NCBI GenBank assembly: GCA_039621445.1
Contig: CP154957.1
Span: 17,244,595-17,308,594 of the forward strand
From: Euglena gracilis
Taxonomy: Eukaryota > Euglenida > Euglenophyceae > Euglenales
Length of the DNA: 64,000 nt
Direction: 5' to 3'
The notes under the pieces: model-generated
Database searches by the model: none
What the model was told of the DNA's origin: nothing
What the model saw: the letters and a program-made list of their open reading frames with translations, nothing else
Program-made: the position numbers and the translations under genes
Shown here: piece by piece, positions 13,849 to 23,389 of the stretch
Layout of the letters: each line of letters starts with the position of its first letter
Position numbering within the stretch: position 1 is the stretch's first letter

Positions 13849-14516
13849 GACAGAAAGCGGAAGTCATGAGAAATCAACGGGAAATACAAGCAAAACGGGA
13901 GCAAACAGGTTTCGACAGTTGCCTTGTTTCGGGGGGGGGGAGTAGTGCCTGAAACAGAAAGAAACATCAGAAGAAATCCATAATGAAGGAAAAAGAATAC
14001 ATGCAGGCCACGGGATCTGTCACCCCTGGATAGGAGTGTAGCTTCCCGAGATGGAGCGAGGGAAATGTGCCGCACATATGGACTCTTCTGATGGAAGGCA
14101 GGTCGGGATCTTTAACGTACATAATTTGGGGCACACTCCCCTCTGTGGAAGTGCTCCGCCCAGCTGTGATATCTGCTGGCCTTTGTGTCCAAGTGGGAGA
14201 GATAGGATCCCAATCCGGGGTTCTTTCAGGGTCTTCTGCACTATCGAGGTCCGAAACATACTTGTAGTTAGTGCGCCGTGGCGTCCATGCCACGGCGCCA
14301 AGAAACTTCACGTGGTGGTCGAGGCACAGACAAATGTAAATGTTGTCGCCCCTTTTTTGGAACATTTTACGAGGTGCAAATTTAGCAATGCTCCCTTTCA
14401 CCTGTTTTTCACTTCTCAGTCAACACAGAGAAAGCATCAATGAGGACAGATAGGGGGAGGAAGCATCAAGCCTGAAAGGACGTATTCATGGCACCGAAAA
14501 ACTGTTCATTAGTGCC

Positions 14517-14650
14517 GCGACGGTCGTGGCGCAAACTTCAAAAATTGCCGCGGCAGTCCCGACACAAACTTCAAAAATTGCCGCGGCAGTCGCGGCACAA
14601 ACCTCAAAAATTGCCGTGGCGGTTGTGGCACAGCCGGTTGAAAAAAAATT
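14517..14650. repeat. Tandem repeat of about 33 bp
   Basis: Three to four units of CAAACTTCAAAAATTGCCGC plus GGCAGTCGCGGCA, with small differences. No gene nearby. Confidence 0.8.
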
Positions 14651-15031
14651 TTCCACGTTGGTCGCGGCACATATAAACATTTTTTTTCCAGTCGCACTAA
14701 CTACAAGTCTGGTCCGAAATGGACAAATATGGCAGCCTGTGGAGAAACAACAAGCAGGAAAAGATGCATCATATTTTTCTTAAGAAAAAAGACCAAACTC
14801 AGCATCACTGCGAAAAAAAAAACAAACAAATACATATCTATACCTAAATATACATACTATCTTTACGTTTGAATAAATAACCACCCTCACTCATTGAAAT
14901 AAATTAGTTTTCTTTTAAAGAATGCATTTCATTTTTTTAAAGATGGCATATGACGTGTAATAAAAATCACGTGTGTGCATTGTTTGTTATGCTTTGTATT
15001 ATCATATGTATTATAGATATTACATATTACA

Positions 15032-15060
15032 TGTGTGTGTGTGTGTGTGTGTGTGCGTGT
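15032..15060. repeat. TG microsatellite
   Basis: About fourteen TG units with one CG interruption. Confidence 0.9.
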
Positions 15061-15928
15061 GCATCAGGCTTTGCTTTAAATTGGGTAACGGCAGGGTCAC
15101 TGTAAGAAGCATGCTCCAAATGGCACAGGGTGCAAGGCAATAAATACACACCATTGTGAGTGAAATTTTTGGAAAGTGCAAGGGGGTGGAAACCGCACGA
15201 TTTTTTAATAGAACAAAAAAGCACGAAAAAAAGATCAAAAAATCACGAATGCGGGGACCCCAAAAAATGACCAAAAAATGACCCCCAAAAAGCATAATTC
15301 CAGCTGGGTTGGCTTTTCTCAGCCAAAATTTCGAGGTGAAAACCCAAAACCCACCACGAAAATGCCATTTGTGCCATTTTTGACTCATACCAGAAAATAT
15401 TCTGTCCAGCCCAGCTCAGAGGCTGGAAAATTTGGGATGGAAAAAGGCTGCTGGCCAACACTCCACCCCCCCCCCAGGCTGGAGCTGGGCCCGACCTGGG
15501 GTTGAACCGGGTTGCAAAAAATACAACTCAAAAGCTTTTACCCAAAAACTGCGAACTACACAAAAAATCAATTCTTTGGCAAAAAAAAATGTCCTGGACA
15601 GCCTTTTTCTGACCCATTCTGCCCATTTGTGACCCATTTTTGCCCGTTTTCGGCCCATTTTTGCACCCCGAAAGTGAAAAATCCGTCACCATCCGGCCGC
15701 CCTGCTGGAAAAAAATAAAACTCGTTGAGGGGAGGAGGGGGGTCCGGGGCTGGAAAAAGGCTGCTGGCTGGCTGGACCCCCCTCGGGGGTGGTGTCAATT
15801 TTTTCCCCTTCAGCTACGCCCTGTCCCCTCTGGCTAGAAGGTGTGATCACTTGACCTATTCTGGTGACTAATCGTGATACTACGTTGAAAGCGGCAAATG
15901 AACACCACGCGCTGCCAGTGTGCCAGAC

Positions 15929-16032
15929 CTTTTCACGCTGAGCAGGAGTTGAGGCAGCTCGTTGAAGCGGATGGGCTTCTGGAGGAAAGCGTCGAAGCCT
16001 GCCTCGAGGCACTGGCCGTGGACCAACCCCTC
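15929..16032 (-). CDS. Kinase A exon 12: receiver 2 C-terminus with conserved Lys
   Basis: Joins across the element as [18 protein letters not shown] and continues [18 protein letters not shown]; the Lys of LQKP is the conserved receiver Lys. It ends at AAAAG followed by GTCTGG, a donor in phase 2. Copy B has the same donor position and phase, so at least one more exon follows in both genes. Confidence 0.8.
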
Positions 16033-18287
16033 CGGGGCAGGAAACTTCTTGAGGAATTGCGGGCTGAAAAAAGGAGCCTGGGGGGCCTTGGACTCCCTGG
16101 GGGGGGGGGGACTGAGAGGCTGCCCAGCCGTCTGTCGGGCTGGGCAGTACCTTAGCTGGAATCCAATCCAGCCCAGCGAAAAGGACCCGATTCCAGCCGG
16201 TTTCACTTCAAGGAGAGGTGAATTATTTTCCTAAAGACCTTTGGCTAGACTGGCTGGCTCACATGCACCCAATTTCATTTCAGTTGACCGCGGGGGGGGG
16301 GGGGGCACAGCCAGCCAGCAGAGATGCTGGTTGGGAAAAAAAAGATACTGCTGGGATGGCGATTCATTCAGCGTAAGAAATCCCCTGCTCCGGGGTGGAC
16401 GAGGCAGCCACCAGGAACGGGCCTTGGGGTGGAGGCCCGGGGGCACCTCCAGCTCCGGCGATGGGGAGAGCCCGGAGAGAGACAGACCAGGCCTGGAGCC
16501 CCCGGGGGCAGGGCCCGCACTTGGCGGGCGGCGGCCAGGCCGTCCAGCACCGGCATCTGGAGGTCCAGGATGGCGACGTCGTAGGCGGTGCCGCGGATGG
16601 CCTCCACCGCCTGCAACGCCGGGGGAAGGAGAGTATGACAGGCGCACGGGAAACCCGTACCGTTTCCACGTCGTATACAGCGCGGACAGAAATTGCGAGG
16701 GGCAAAAATCACAGGAAAGAGTGCGACAAAATTTCGATGGTGAAAATCTTTCAGCGTTGCAAGAAAAAAGATGCTGCGATGGTCAATGATGGTCTTTGGT
16801 AATGAATATTTTTAACAAAACAGCAACTCGGATTCCCAAAAAATGGTCAAAATGAACTCCTGGTTGCCTTTTTAATGATTTTTCATTACGGAATAAACCC
16901 AACCAGGCCATTGCTCAACTTGAAAAAAGGACTAGCTAGACCCCGAAGAGGCAAAAAAAAGCCAAAACCCTGATGTTTGGCATTTTTCAGCCAAAATTTG
17001 GAGGTGAAAACACAAAAAACCCTCAACAACAGCCGGTTTTGGCCATTTCCACCACTTTGCGCCGATAAACTTTTCGGTCCAGCCGGGCTTCCCCGGGCTT
17101 ACCCAAACTCTCTGCTGGCTGGAAATAAAGATAAGCTTTAAGAAAACCCCTGGGTGTAGCTCCTCCATCTCCATGGTCTTCTCTGGGAAGAGCAGCAATT
17201 CCAAAAGCTGTGAATATTGGAACTGGCAGAATGGAAACAATGCACCTCGGCCCCATTTTCGCAGACATCAACGACGCAATCCAGGTACTTCAAGAACCCC
17301 ACCAACACCACTCGGTTGACCTTGACGTCGAGCTCAGGGACCGTGTGGCACACAGAGCACCCAAGCCAATGGCACGCCCTACTGGGCAGCACCTGATTTG
17401 ACACACCGTTGGCGATGGGGCACGCCACGGGTCCCTGGCTGTCAGCCACCAGCACCCGCAGCCCTGCCAGCTCTTTCGGGCTGTCCCACTGCGGGGAGAG
17501 GGGCAGCGAGGCGGGCAGGAGCGGCCGCCCCGCCCACAGCGCCTCCAGATGCCTCCGCAGGCGGCGCTGGGACACCACGGTGGGCAGCACGAACGCCGGC
17601 GCGGAGACTCCCACTGGGGGGTTGGCGTCGCCCACCGGGGCCATGCCACTGCCACCAAAGAGGGGAGACCCTGACAGAACAACAATATTTTTTGGGTTTA
17701 CAAACAATTTTACGATTCATTTTAATAATTACAATAACTATTGTAATACCAAAATTATAATACAATAATCATTACAATTTTGTATTCATTTTTTTAAAAA
17801 AAATAATTAATCATGAATTCAGTGGAAAGAATTAGTTTGTGTCCGTCAGTGGCATGGGCAGTGCCCAGGGGACCGGCCACTCCTCTGGCAATCCCAGTGG
17901 CTTCCCGGCCACCAGCACCAGGTCGCAGTTCAGGGGCAAATCCCCAACCGTCGGCGAGGGGCTGTGGTGGACCTACGAACCAGGGCAGCGTTGGAGTGCC
18001 GAGGCGTCAGAAGTGTCTCCACTGAGTCCCGTGCCGTCAGCAAACTGGTGCCTGCCGTCGCCGCCGTCAGTTTTAATACTTCTACAATTCTGACCTGCGA
18101 TTGGAGGTGCACAATCCAAATCGGAGACGTCAGTCTCACGCAACATAAACACATGGGGAATATAGAGCAGTGTAACCGTAACAACAACATGTCAGTTAAA
18201 GAACAGGGTGTTAACCCAATTTCTCAAGTCCTGCCGACCTGTAATAAAGTAAATTTGATAATTTCCCAAATGTGTTTACCTTCCCCT

Positions 18288-18319
<32 letters not shown>

Positions 18320-21300
18320 CTGTGTGTGTGTGTGTGTGTGTGTGCAGAGAGAAACCTTCAAATGCAGCGACTCCAGGTGGCGCTGCAGCAGCGAGGCCCG
18401 CGCCGGCCGGTCGTCCACGAGCAGCACACTACCGCCGGGGAAGCCCCGGGCCGGGGTGGGGCGGAGGGGGACGGCGGCGGTGAAGTGGAAGGCGCTGCCC
18501 TCCCCCACGGTGGACTCCAGCCACAGCCGCCCGCCCATCGCCTCCGCCAGCATGCGGCTGATGGCGAGGCCCAGCCCCGTGCCCCCGTGCGTCCATGTCA
18601 TACAATTGCTTACCGACCCCCCCCGGGGGGGGGGAGGGGGGTCACTCCACTTATTTAAAAACCAGTCAGTCACTCATTTTCAAAAAACCAGCCAGTCACT
18701 ACCCCCCCCGGGGGGGGGGGGGGTCGGCCACTCAGAAAAACGGCCACTTTCCAGTCACTTTAAGCCCTTTTAGGCCAAAAAAAAAATTTCCGGCGCCTTC
18801 GGCGCCGGGGTCACTCAAGCCACTTTTGCCCACTCCTGGCCGACCCCCCCGGGGGGGGGGGAGGGGGTCCGGGCCAAAAACCAGTCAGTCACTCTGAAAA
18901 AACCAGTCACCCACCCCCCCGGGGGGGGGGGGGGGGTCGGTCAGTGCTTAAGCAATTGCCTGGTCCGCGTCACGCTGGCGCTGCCCTGTGGAATCGCAGC
19001 AATCTGATGTGTGAAAAATGCATTAAATATATCAAAACAGTGTGCATATGGAATCCCAACAAAAGGGGTCCATACAATGGAGCTCAATCCATCAACATGG
19101 ATTTTGGCAATCGAAATATGCACATCAGTTGAATGTTGAATGTACCTGGCATACAATTTTGGCTGGATTACCAATCATTCATTTGTAAAGAGATACTTTT
19201 CGAATTTCATCGGAATAGAAAACATCGCACAAAACAACATAAACATGCAACCGACTTCACTGAGCATCTAAGAACCTGGAGACAAAGGAGACCGATACCA
19301 CTGTGGTGTTCCCCGCACCGAACAGTTTCGTAGCACCAGAAACGTTGGAGAACACCTGCAAGTACGGCTCGAAAAGCAACTGCATCGCATCTGGCGAGAC
19401 CCCCGGTCCGGTGTCCCGCACCGTGAACTGAACGCAGCCCAGTCCAGTGCTGCCAGGGTCCGTATCCGGCAGCAGCTGCACGGACAGCATCACAGAGCCC
19501 TGGGTCGTGAACTTCAGGGCGTTGGACAGCAGGTTGAGCAGCACCTGCTTGAGGCGGTGGGGGTCCCCGACCACCTCCGCGTCCTGTACACGACGATGAG
19601 GACATGCCGGAACGCGCGCGCATACACAGACAGAAAGAAAGACTCACAGGGAGTGTGGTCCACTCTCACTGAAGCGACACCCGTCCCACTTCAAAACCTG
19701 TTTGCAATTCTCTAGACGTACAGACCACACACTACCCCACACACACACACGTATTCTCAAATTGGAAACGATCCCACCAATCCAGTTTTTTTTGAAAAAG
19801 ATGGACTATAGCCTGACGGCACACACAACCACACACGCACGCACGCACGCACCTTCGCCATCTCGTAGCCCAGCTCCACATCCCGGGGCTTTCGGTCCAC
19901 GGGCAGCATGGCCATCGCCTCCTCCACACACTCCCGCAGGTCGAAGGGCAGCCGCTCCAGCTCCACCCGCCCCGCGTCCAGCTTGGCGAAGTCCAGGATC
20001 TGGTTCACCGTCTGCAGGTTGTGCTCCGCGCTGGCCGAGATGTGCCGCAGCATCTCCGACGTCTCTGCATCGGCGCTGCCATCCAGCCGGCTTTGGTGGC
20101 AGGGGTCGGTGTGAGCTGAACAATCTTTTCAACAAAACTAATCGGAAGGGGCAGAATTTCATATTTTTGTGCTGATGCTACGAGAAATGGGAGAAGTGGG
20201 AGGGCTCAATAGTTAGCATCAACCCTTGCGACCCATTCGTTATCTGTTTCCGACGAAATTAATTCACTATGATACAGCAAAGCAAAGGAGCAGCCCCAAG
20301 ACAAGTCAAATGGGGGCTAAATTTGTCCACTAACGACACACCAAGGTAGGCAAGGCCAAACTCTGCGCGCAGCAGGGCGGCACAGCCCAAGATGCCGTTC
20401 AGCGGGGTTCGCAGCTCATGGCTGACCTTGGCCACGAAGAGGTTCATCCGCTGCAACTCCCCGCCAGAAACGGGTGGCAGCGCGGGCCAACGGGATATAC
20501 GGAATGCCACTTAACTTAAAATGATGAGTTTCTCATTTCACTACTAACAAGTCAGGTGCGGGTAACTCAGATGTGGGACCCAGGGGAAAACCAACGGAGA
20601 AAAGTCAGCGACCCTGTCAGGGAGACAACGGCTTTGTCAGGCCACCACCCATCCCTGGTCCCCACCAGCACGGACATTGGCGTTCATGAGGTGGGCCACC
20701 TGCGAGGCGGCAGGAAAGCTCCGGTGGGAAGAGGCGGCCGGGGGCTCAGATCCGGCTCAGATCGTTAAACGTACACCGAATTCAGACAAACACACACCAC
20801 AAAAGGTCCTTGAAAGTAAGCGTCACATAATTTTTTTTGGTCTCTCTGGTCTCTCTGCCAGCAGCTCGGCAGTGAATCAGGCCCTGTGTGGCAAGGCCAT
20901 ATATTCACTTGGCGACCATGGGGGGGGCATTTTCCTAGGCCCAAACCACCCATCCACCCACCCACTTTCTTCGCCAAACCACCTACGCACCACCCCGGGG
21001 GGGGGGGAGGGCTCCCCCCCCCGGGAGGGAGGGGGGTGGGGGCTCCCCCCCCCGGGGGGAGCACCCACCCAAAACCTACCCACCCAAAAAATCACCAAAT
21101 CAGCCAAAAGCCTTTTTCTTTGGCCCGGCCTTTTCTTGGACCCATGGCGCACCCACCCCAGTCCTGCAGTTCCAACTCACCCATTCACCTCCCCCCACCT
21201 TGGGGGCAGGGGTCGTTAAATGAATCTATCTAGTCTATCGGACGAGCAGTGACCGACCGCATACAGCGAACTGATCTTTTGCGAGCGATTCTTTGACCCA

Positions 21301-22557
21301 ACTTGATTCGCCTAAAAACCCCAGCACTTCATTAATGCCAGTCCCTTCGGAAAGCATTGTCACACACGAGCGTCCCAACGAAGAAGCAGAGTGTTAAGCA
21401 ATCAAACACGGACAAACACCACCTTAATTCTGTTGCCTGTTGTTCTTCTCTGCCAGCCGGGTCGGGTGGGGGCTGGCATGCACTGAGATTGTGCAAATGA
21501 TACCTGGGTGGCCAGCAGTTCCAGAATTCGCTTGGCCTCCGCCGGGTTGGGGGCGGTGGCGGAGTCGTCCAGCACCACCACCAAGCACCCATGGTCCTCT
21601 GGAAATAACCCAATCCAGTCACGCCCAGACACACCCAGTCATTCCATAGGTGCGTGACCACCAGCGCACCTACGCAGCAGTCCGTGTCGGGTAGGCGGAT
21701 GGGGGCGGCAGCCCAGAAGGGGCCCGCGCCGACGGGGGCGTCCACCGGGAAGACAACGGTCTCCTGCAGCCACAGCGCCCGGCGGCTGACGTGGGCAACC
21801 TTCAGCCGCGCGGCGTCGGAGAGCCCCCGGCAGACCCCGCCCGCAACCCAGCCGAGGACCTCTGCACGGTTGGGATGTGATTAGCCCAGGCCATTGTTGA
21901 CCTCAACAGCCCGGGGTCTGGGCGGCGGGGTTGGCTCGCAGCCGGCGGGGGGGGGGGGGGTGGCAAGCAGTGGGGCAATCTGGGGGGAGGGGGAGGTGTG
22001 TGATTACTGATTCGGCACATCGGCATAGCTATCCCGGGGATCCTTATGGGAAGCCCCAGTCGGTTTCTACTTTTGGAGCCGAATGATTTTCTCTATAGCT
22101 TCAAGTCAGGGACACAGGGGGTACTTCCATTTGGGGTCATCTTCCACCCTCCAAAACTGTCGATATTTGGCCCGTTCTTTAATACCCGCATGCTTTTCAC
22201 ACCCGTAGGTATTGTTTTTTTGTAATAACATTTGTGTATCGAGTATTTTTTTTTAGCAAATATCAGATAATCGGAAAGCAAACTCCTCTAGGGAATCGAG
22301 CGCACATTGGAAAAAGAAGAGAGGAAATTGCGGAAACTGCGGTTAGTTCAACCATAGAAAGAAGGCACTTCCGGTAGGGTCTGGATCCCACTGAGCTTTG
22401 CACAGCAGCTGTTCGGTATCATCAATCCGATGCAGGCAGCCAAAATGGTAGGAATACAAAAGCTGCCAGCTGACTTCCTCAGCGTTCACCACTGCGCATT
22501 TATTATCATGCACTCCAGACTACGAAAGGCATAAGCGAAACAGCCCTGAAGATTCAA

Positions 22558-22596
<39 letters not shown>

Positions 22597-22709
22597 TATA
22601 TATAGAGAGATATAATATATAGAGATAGATATGAGAGAGATAGATATAGAGATATATTATAGATATAGAGAGATAGATATATAGATATCTAGAGATATAG
22701 ATATCTATA

Positions 22710-22803
<94 letters not shown>

Positions 22804-23389
22804 CTCCGTCATCTTTGTTCAGAGAACCTTTTGTGGGAAGTCATCAGGGTCCCTGATTCCAGCCGGTGTGTAATTATTCTCAAGGCGTTGAGGGGTATCA
22901 GCTATATCAATATTTTCTTTCACTTATGCTGTGGCAAAATTGAAATCAAAAGTCATTTTTATCTTTTTTTTTGCTGCAGTCGGGATAAAAATCATCCAAG
23001 CAAAAAAAGCGATTAAAGCAATCCAATGAATTTCTGTAATTATTTGGAGTTATTCATGACCGACGGCTATGATGCAAACAAATCCAACTCCAACAAACAA
23101 ATGGGGGATTCATGGGGAGATCATCTCCACGAAAACAGGCTCCTTGGGGGAAAAAGAAACGGAATTCCCTCCCCGCGCGGAGCGGCCACCGGTTTGCCGT
23201 TGGCGAACCGCGCCACAGCCCTTTGGGCGGCCTGGGGGTCACGAGGGCGGCGCTGGCGGTGCGGCAGCAGAGGGCGGCCAGCTCCACCACCGGGGCGAAC
23301 TGGGGGTCGGCGGCGTCGCGCAGCCCGCCGGCCCCCCGCAGACCATCGGGCCCCGCGCCGCCGTCGGTGGCCGCGGCCGGGGGACTCAT
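15929..23389 (-). CDS. Kinase A locus: multi-exon GAF hybrid histidine kinase (span includes introns)
   Basis: Span of all exons assigned to copy A, read on the minus strand. Order: GAF, DHp/HisKA, HATPase_c, degenerate receiver, intact receiver. A hybrid kinase of this kind autophosphorylates on the H-box His, passes phosphate to the receiver Asp and normally on to an Hpt protein; none was recognised here. No membrane segment is visible in the exons found, so a soluble protein is likely. Introns after codons YEMAK, EPYLQ, LESLHLK and NGAE are GT-AG. Five others are terminal-inverted-repeat elements or of uncertain type. A middle GAF exon matching 54,502-54,658 of copy B was not found, so copy A may be incomplete or that exon may have diverged. 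The gene probably continues past 15,929, because the last exon ends in a splice donor in both copies. Confidence 0.8.
16038..16387. mobile_element. Inverted-repeat element inside receiver 2 of kinase A
   Basis: 350 bp with an exact 8-bp duplication, CTCCGGGG, at 16,030-16,037 and 16,388-16,395. Plus-strand end CAGGAAACTTCTT, minus-strand end CAGGGGATTTCTT (10 of 13). Removing it with one duplication gives [14 protein letters not shown] in frame; copy B reads TPEELVH through the same site. Confidence 0.85.
16391..16422 (-). CDS. Kinase A exon 11b: receiver 2 strand 4
   Basis: A short in-frame stretch reading [10 protein letters not shown], the strand carrying the conserved Ser/Thr switch region (copy [11 protein letters not shown]). 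It ends inside the exact 8-bp duplication CTCCGGGG of the element at 16,038-16,387. The 5' limit is a guess at an AAG acceptor, and phase does not match exon 11, so this boundary is weak. Confidence 0.5.
16521..16610 (-). CDS. Kinase A exon 11: receiver 2 phospho-acceptor strand
   Basis: Encodes [20 protein letters not shown]; the Asp of ILDLQMP is the predicted phospho-acceptor. Acceptor GTTGCAG. The end is set at a GT that falls after the same codon in both copies (30 codons each). The join from here to the next receiver strand is not in frame by GT-AG in either copy and remains unresolved. Confidence 0.75.
17246..17332 (-). CDS. Kinase A exon 10: receiver 2 helix 1 and strand 2
   Basis: Twenty-nine codons, phase 0 at both ends, encoding [14 protein letters not shown] and ending VCENGAE. 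This is the usual receiver pattern of helix 1, strand 2 and the NGxEA turn. Copy B has [14 protein letters not shown] and VNGSE. Acceptor CCTGAG, donor GTGCAT. Confidence 0.75.
17429..17636 (-). CDS. Kinase A exon 9: end of receiver 1, linker, first strand of receiver 2
   Basis: Contains [13 protein letters not shown], a basic amphipathic stretch shared with copy B, a proline-rich linker, and [12 protein letters not shown], the first strand of receiver 2 with one acidic residue (Asp of VAD). Donor GTGGCG after GGACCC gives phase 0, matching the next exon. The 5' limit follows from the degenerate inverted-repeat element at 17,642-17,856. Confidence 0.7.
17642..17856. mobile_element. Old inverted-repeat intron after VPWAL in kinase A
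   Basis: 215 bp. Ends CATGCCACTG on both strands, a perfect 10-base match. The flanking 8-mers no longer match, so the insertion is old. It sits at the same codon as the element at 41,280-41,656 in kinase B, so it predates the duplication. No GT-AG pair restores frame here. Confidence 0.6.
17860..17972 (-). CDS. Kinase A exon 8: receiver 1 core, phospho-acceptor missing
   Basis: Starts after GTAG with VHHSPSP and continues to NCDLVLVAG. In a working receiver this strand ends in Asp (DLVLxD); here the residue is not acidic, as in copy B, so receiver 1 cannot be phosphorylated in the usual way. There is no GT near the 3' end. Using the element rule, the exon ends VPWAL and joins exon 9 in frame as VPWALVGDA, aligned with VPWALVGDP of copy B. 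The exon is 113 nt in both copies. Confidence 0.7.
18294..18344. repeat. TG microsatellite beside kinase A exon 7b donor
   Basis: About twenty-five TG units with one TC, in the intron a few bases past the exon 7b donor; read on the minus strand it is a CA tract just downstream of GTTTCT. Confidence 0.9.
18356..18593 (-). CDS. Kinase A exon 7b: G2 box and start of receiver 1
   Basis: Encodes [20 protein letters not shown], the G2 box that closes the ATP lid, then [14 protein letters not shown] ending the HATPase fold, then the first strand of a receiver ([12 protein letters not shown]). It ends at LESLHLK with donor GTTTCT. Exons 7a and 7b together total 258 nt, exactly the length of the single exon of copy B. 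That is strong support for removal of the intervening 372 bases. Confidence 0.85.
18599..18962. mobile_element. Inverted-repeat element inside the ATP-lid codons of kinase A
   Basis: 364 bp. Ends are CATACAATTGCTTA on the plus strand and CAGGCAATTGCTTA on the minus strand (12 of 14 match). Flanked by GTCCATGT and GTCCGCGT; copy B has one GTCCGCGT and no insert. The interior holds C/G homopolymer palindromes and a GGCGCCTTCGGCGCC hairpin, shared with the element at 49,238-49,566. No coding capacity, so a non-autonomous element. The 8-bp duplication and CAG ends resemble the hAT superfamily. Confidence 0.85.
18966..18985 (-). CDS. Kinase A exon 7a: start of G2-box exon, cut by an element
   Basis: Twenty bases encoding GSASVTR, between a CCACAG acceptor and the element at 18,599-18,962. 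Copy B reads [16 protein letters not shown] without a break. Reading from here straight into the element meets an in-frame TGA within about eight codons, so the element must be removed from the RNA for kinase A to be made. Confidence 0.7.
19356..19583 (-). CDS. Kinase A exon 6: HATPase_c N-box and G1 box
   Basis: Encodes [20 protein letters not shown], the N-box whose Asn binds Mg-ATP, then [11 protein letters not shown], the G1 box with the adenine-contacting Asp. Bounded by clear splice sites: acceptor TGTACAG at the 5' end and donor GTGTTC after LFEPYLQ. The exon is 228 nt and phase 0 at both ends. Copy B has the same boundaries in a 240-nt exon, the difference being an internal loop between the N and G1 boxes. 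Confidence 0.85.
19853..20090 (-). CDS. Kinase A exon 5: DHp helix 2 and linker
   Basis: Encodes the second DHp helix ([19 protein letters not shown]) and the linker to the ATPase domain ([18 protein letters not shown]). It is one uninterrupted exon here. In copy B the same sequence is split twice by inverted-repeat elements, which makes A the reference for the ancestral exon. The 3' donor is GAAG followed by GTGCGT. The acceptor is taken as CAAAG at 20,091-20,095, which keeps frame with exon 4. Confidence 0.8.
20362..20456 (-). CDS. Kinase A exon 4: DHp helix 1 with H-box
   Basis: Encodes [20 protein letters not shown], the H-box of a HisKA/DHp domain; the His of SHELRTP is the autophosphorylation site. 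Copy B differs only conservatively. The acceptor is either GGGGAG (exon start 20,456, used here) or TTGCAG six bases later; both keep phase 0. A GTTTGG donor after GCAGA gives phase 2 and joins in frame to exon 5. An alternative donor near 20,341 would not. Confidence 0.8.
21504..21576 (-). CDS. Kinase A exon 3: end of GAF domain
   Basis: Encodes the last GAF helix, [14 protein letters not shown], against [14 protein letters not shown] in copy B. It ends at a canonical donor (CAG then GTATCA) in phase 0. The 5' limit lies inside the 8-bp target duplication of the small element at 21,582-21,656. The 73-nt exon keeps frame with its neighbours: 2 nt carried from exon 2, then 1 nt plus 24 codons. 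Confidence 0.7.
21582..21656. mobile_element. 75-bp inverted-repeat element inside the GAF domain of kinase A
   Basis: Very small. Ends CAAGCACCCATGG and CACGCACCTATGG on opposite strands match 11 of 13. Flanks on the minus strand are CTGGTGGT and GTGGTGGT. Copy B is uninterrupted here. Rule-based removal of 83 nt gives VGALVVLDDS in frame. Confidence 0.7.
21660..21861 (-). CDS. Kinase A exon 2: GAF domain core
   Basis: Starts after an AG acceptor at 21,862-21,864. Contains [20 protein letters not shown], the typical GAF segment in which a small-residue run and a Pro-Asp turn precede the last strands; copy B has [20 protein letters not shown]. The 3' limit is set by the 75-bp inverted-repeat element at 21,582-21,656. 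Joining this exon to the next across the element gives VGALVVLDDSA, aligned with [11 protein letters not shown] of copy B, where no intron exists. A GT at 21,668-21,669 could be read as a donor, but that join loses the conserved strand. Confidence 0.7.
22559..22801. repeat. TA-rich microsatellite block
   Basis: About 240 bases of (TA)n with GATA and GAGA interruptions, in the intron between kinase A exons 1 and 2. Confidence 0.9.
23243..23389 (-). CDS. Kinase A exon 1: start of GAF domain, possible translation start
   Basis: Reads [15 protein letters not shown], which aligns with [15 protein letters not shown] of copy B and fits the first helix and strand of a GAF domain. An ATG at 23,387-23,389 in a GCCATGA context gives an Ala/Gly/Asp-rich leader of about 35 residues, so this may be the real start; a further upstream exon is not excluded. 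The 3' end is placed at a GTGACC that could be a donor, but copy B has no GT there, so this boundary is uncertain. The stretch is GC-rich, unlike the AT-rich sequence between it and the next exon. Confidence 0.5.

Larger units (their letters stand above)
13849..15928. other. No gene recognised; dispersed repeat
   Basis: AT-rich at 14,800-15,010. 15,290-15,470 (CAGCCAAAATTTCGAGGTGA) is a diverged copy of 16,970-17,120 (CAGCCAAAATTTGGAGGTGA); both lead into a CTGGCTGG-type motif. Confidence 0.5.

Noticed and set aside
18599-18962. Reading the ATP-lid interruption as a GC-AG intron
   Set aside because: A GC donor (CAG, GCAATT) and an AG in TAAG would keep frame but add seven residues to an invariant loop, while the element rule gives the exact paralogue sequence and length. 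Not excluded without cDNA.
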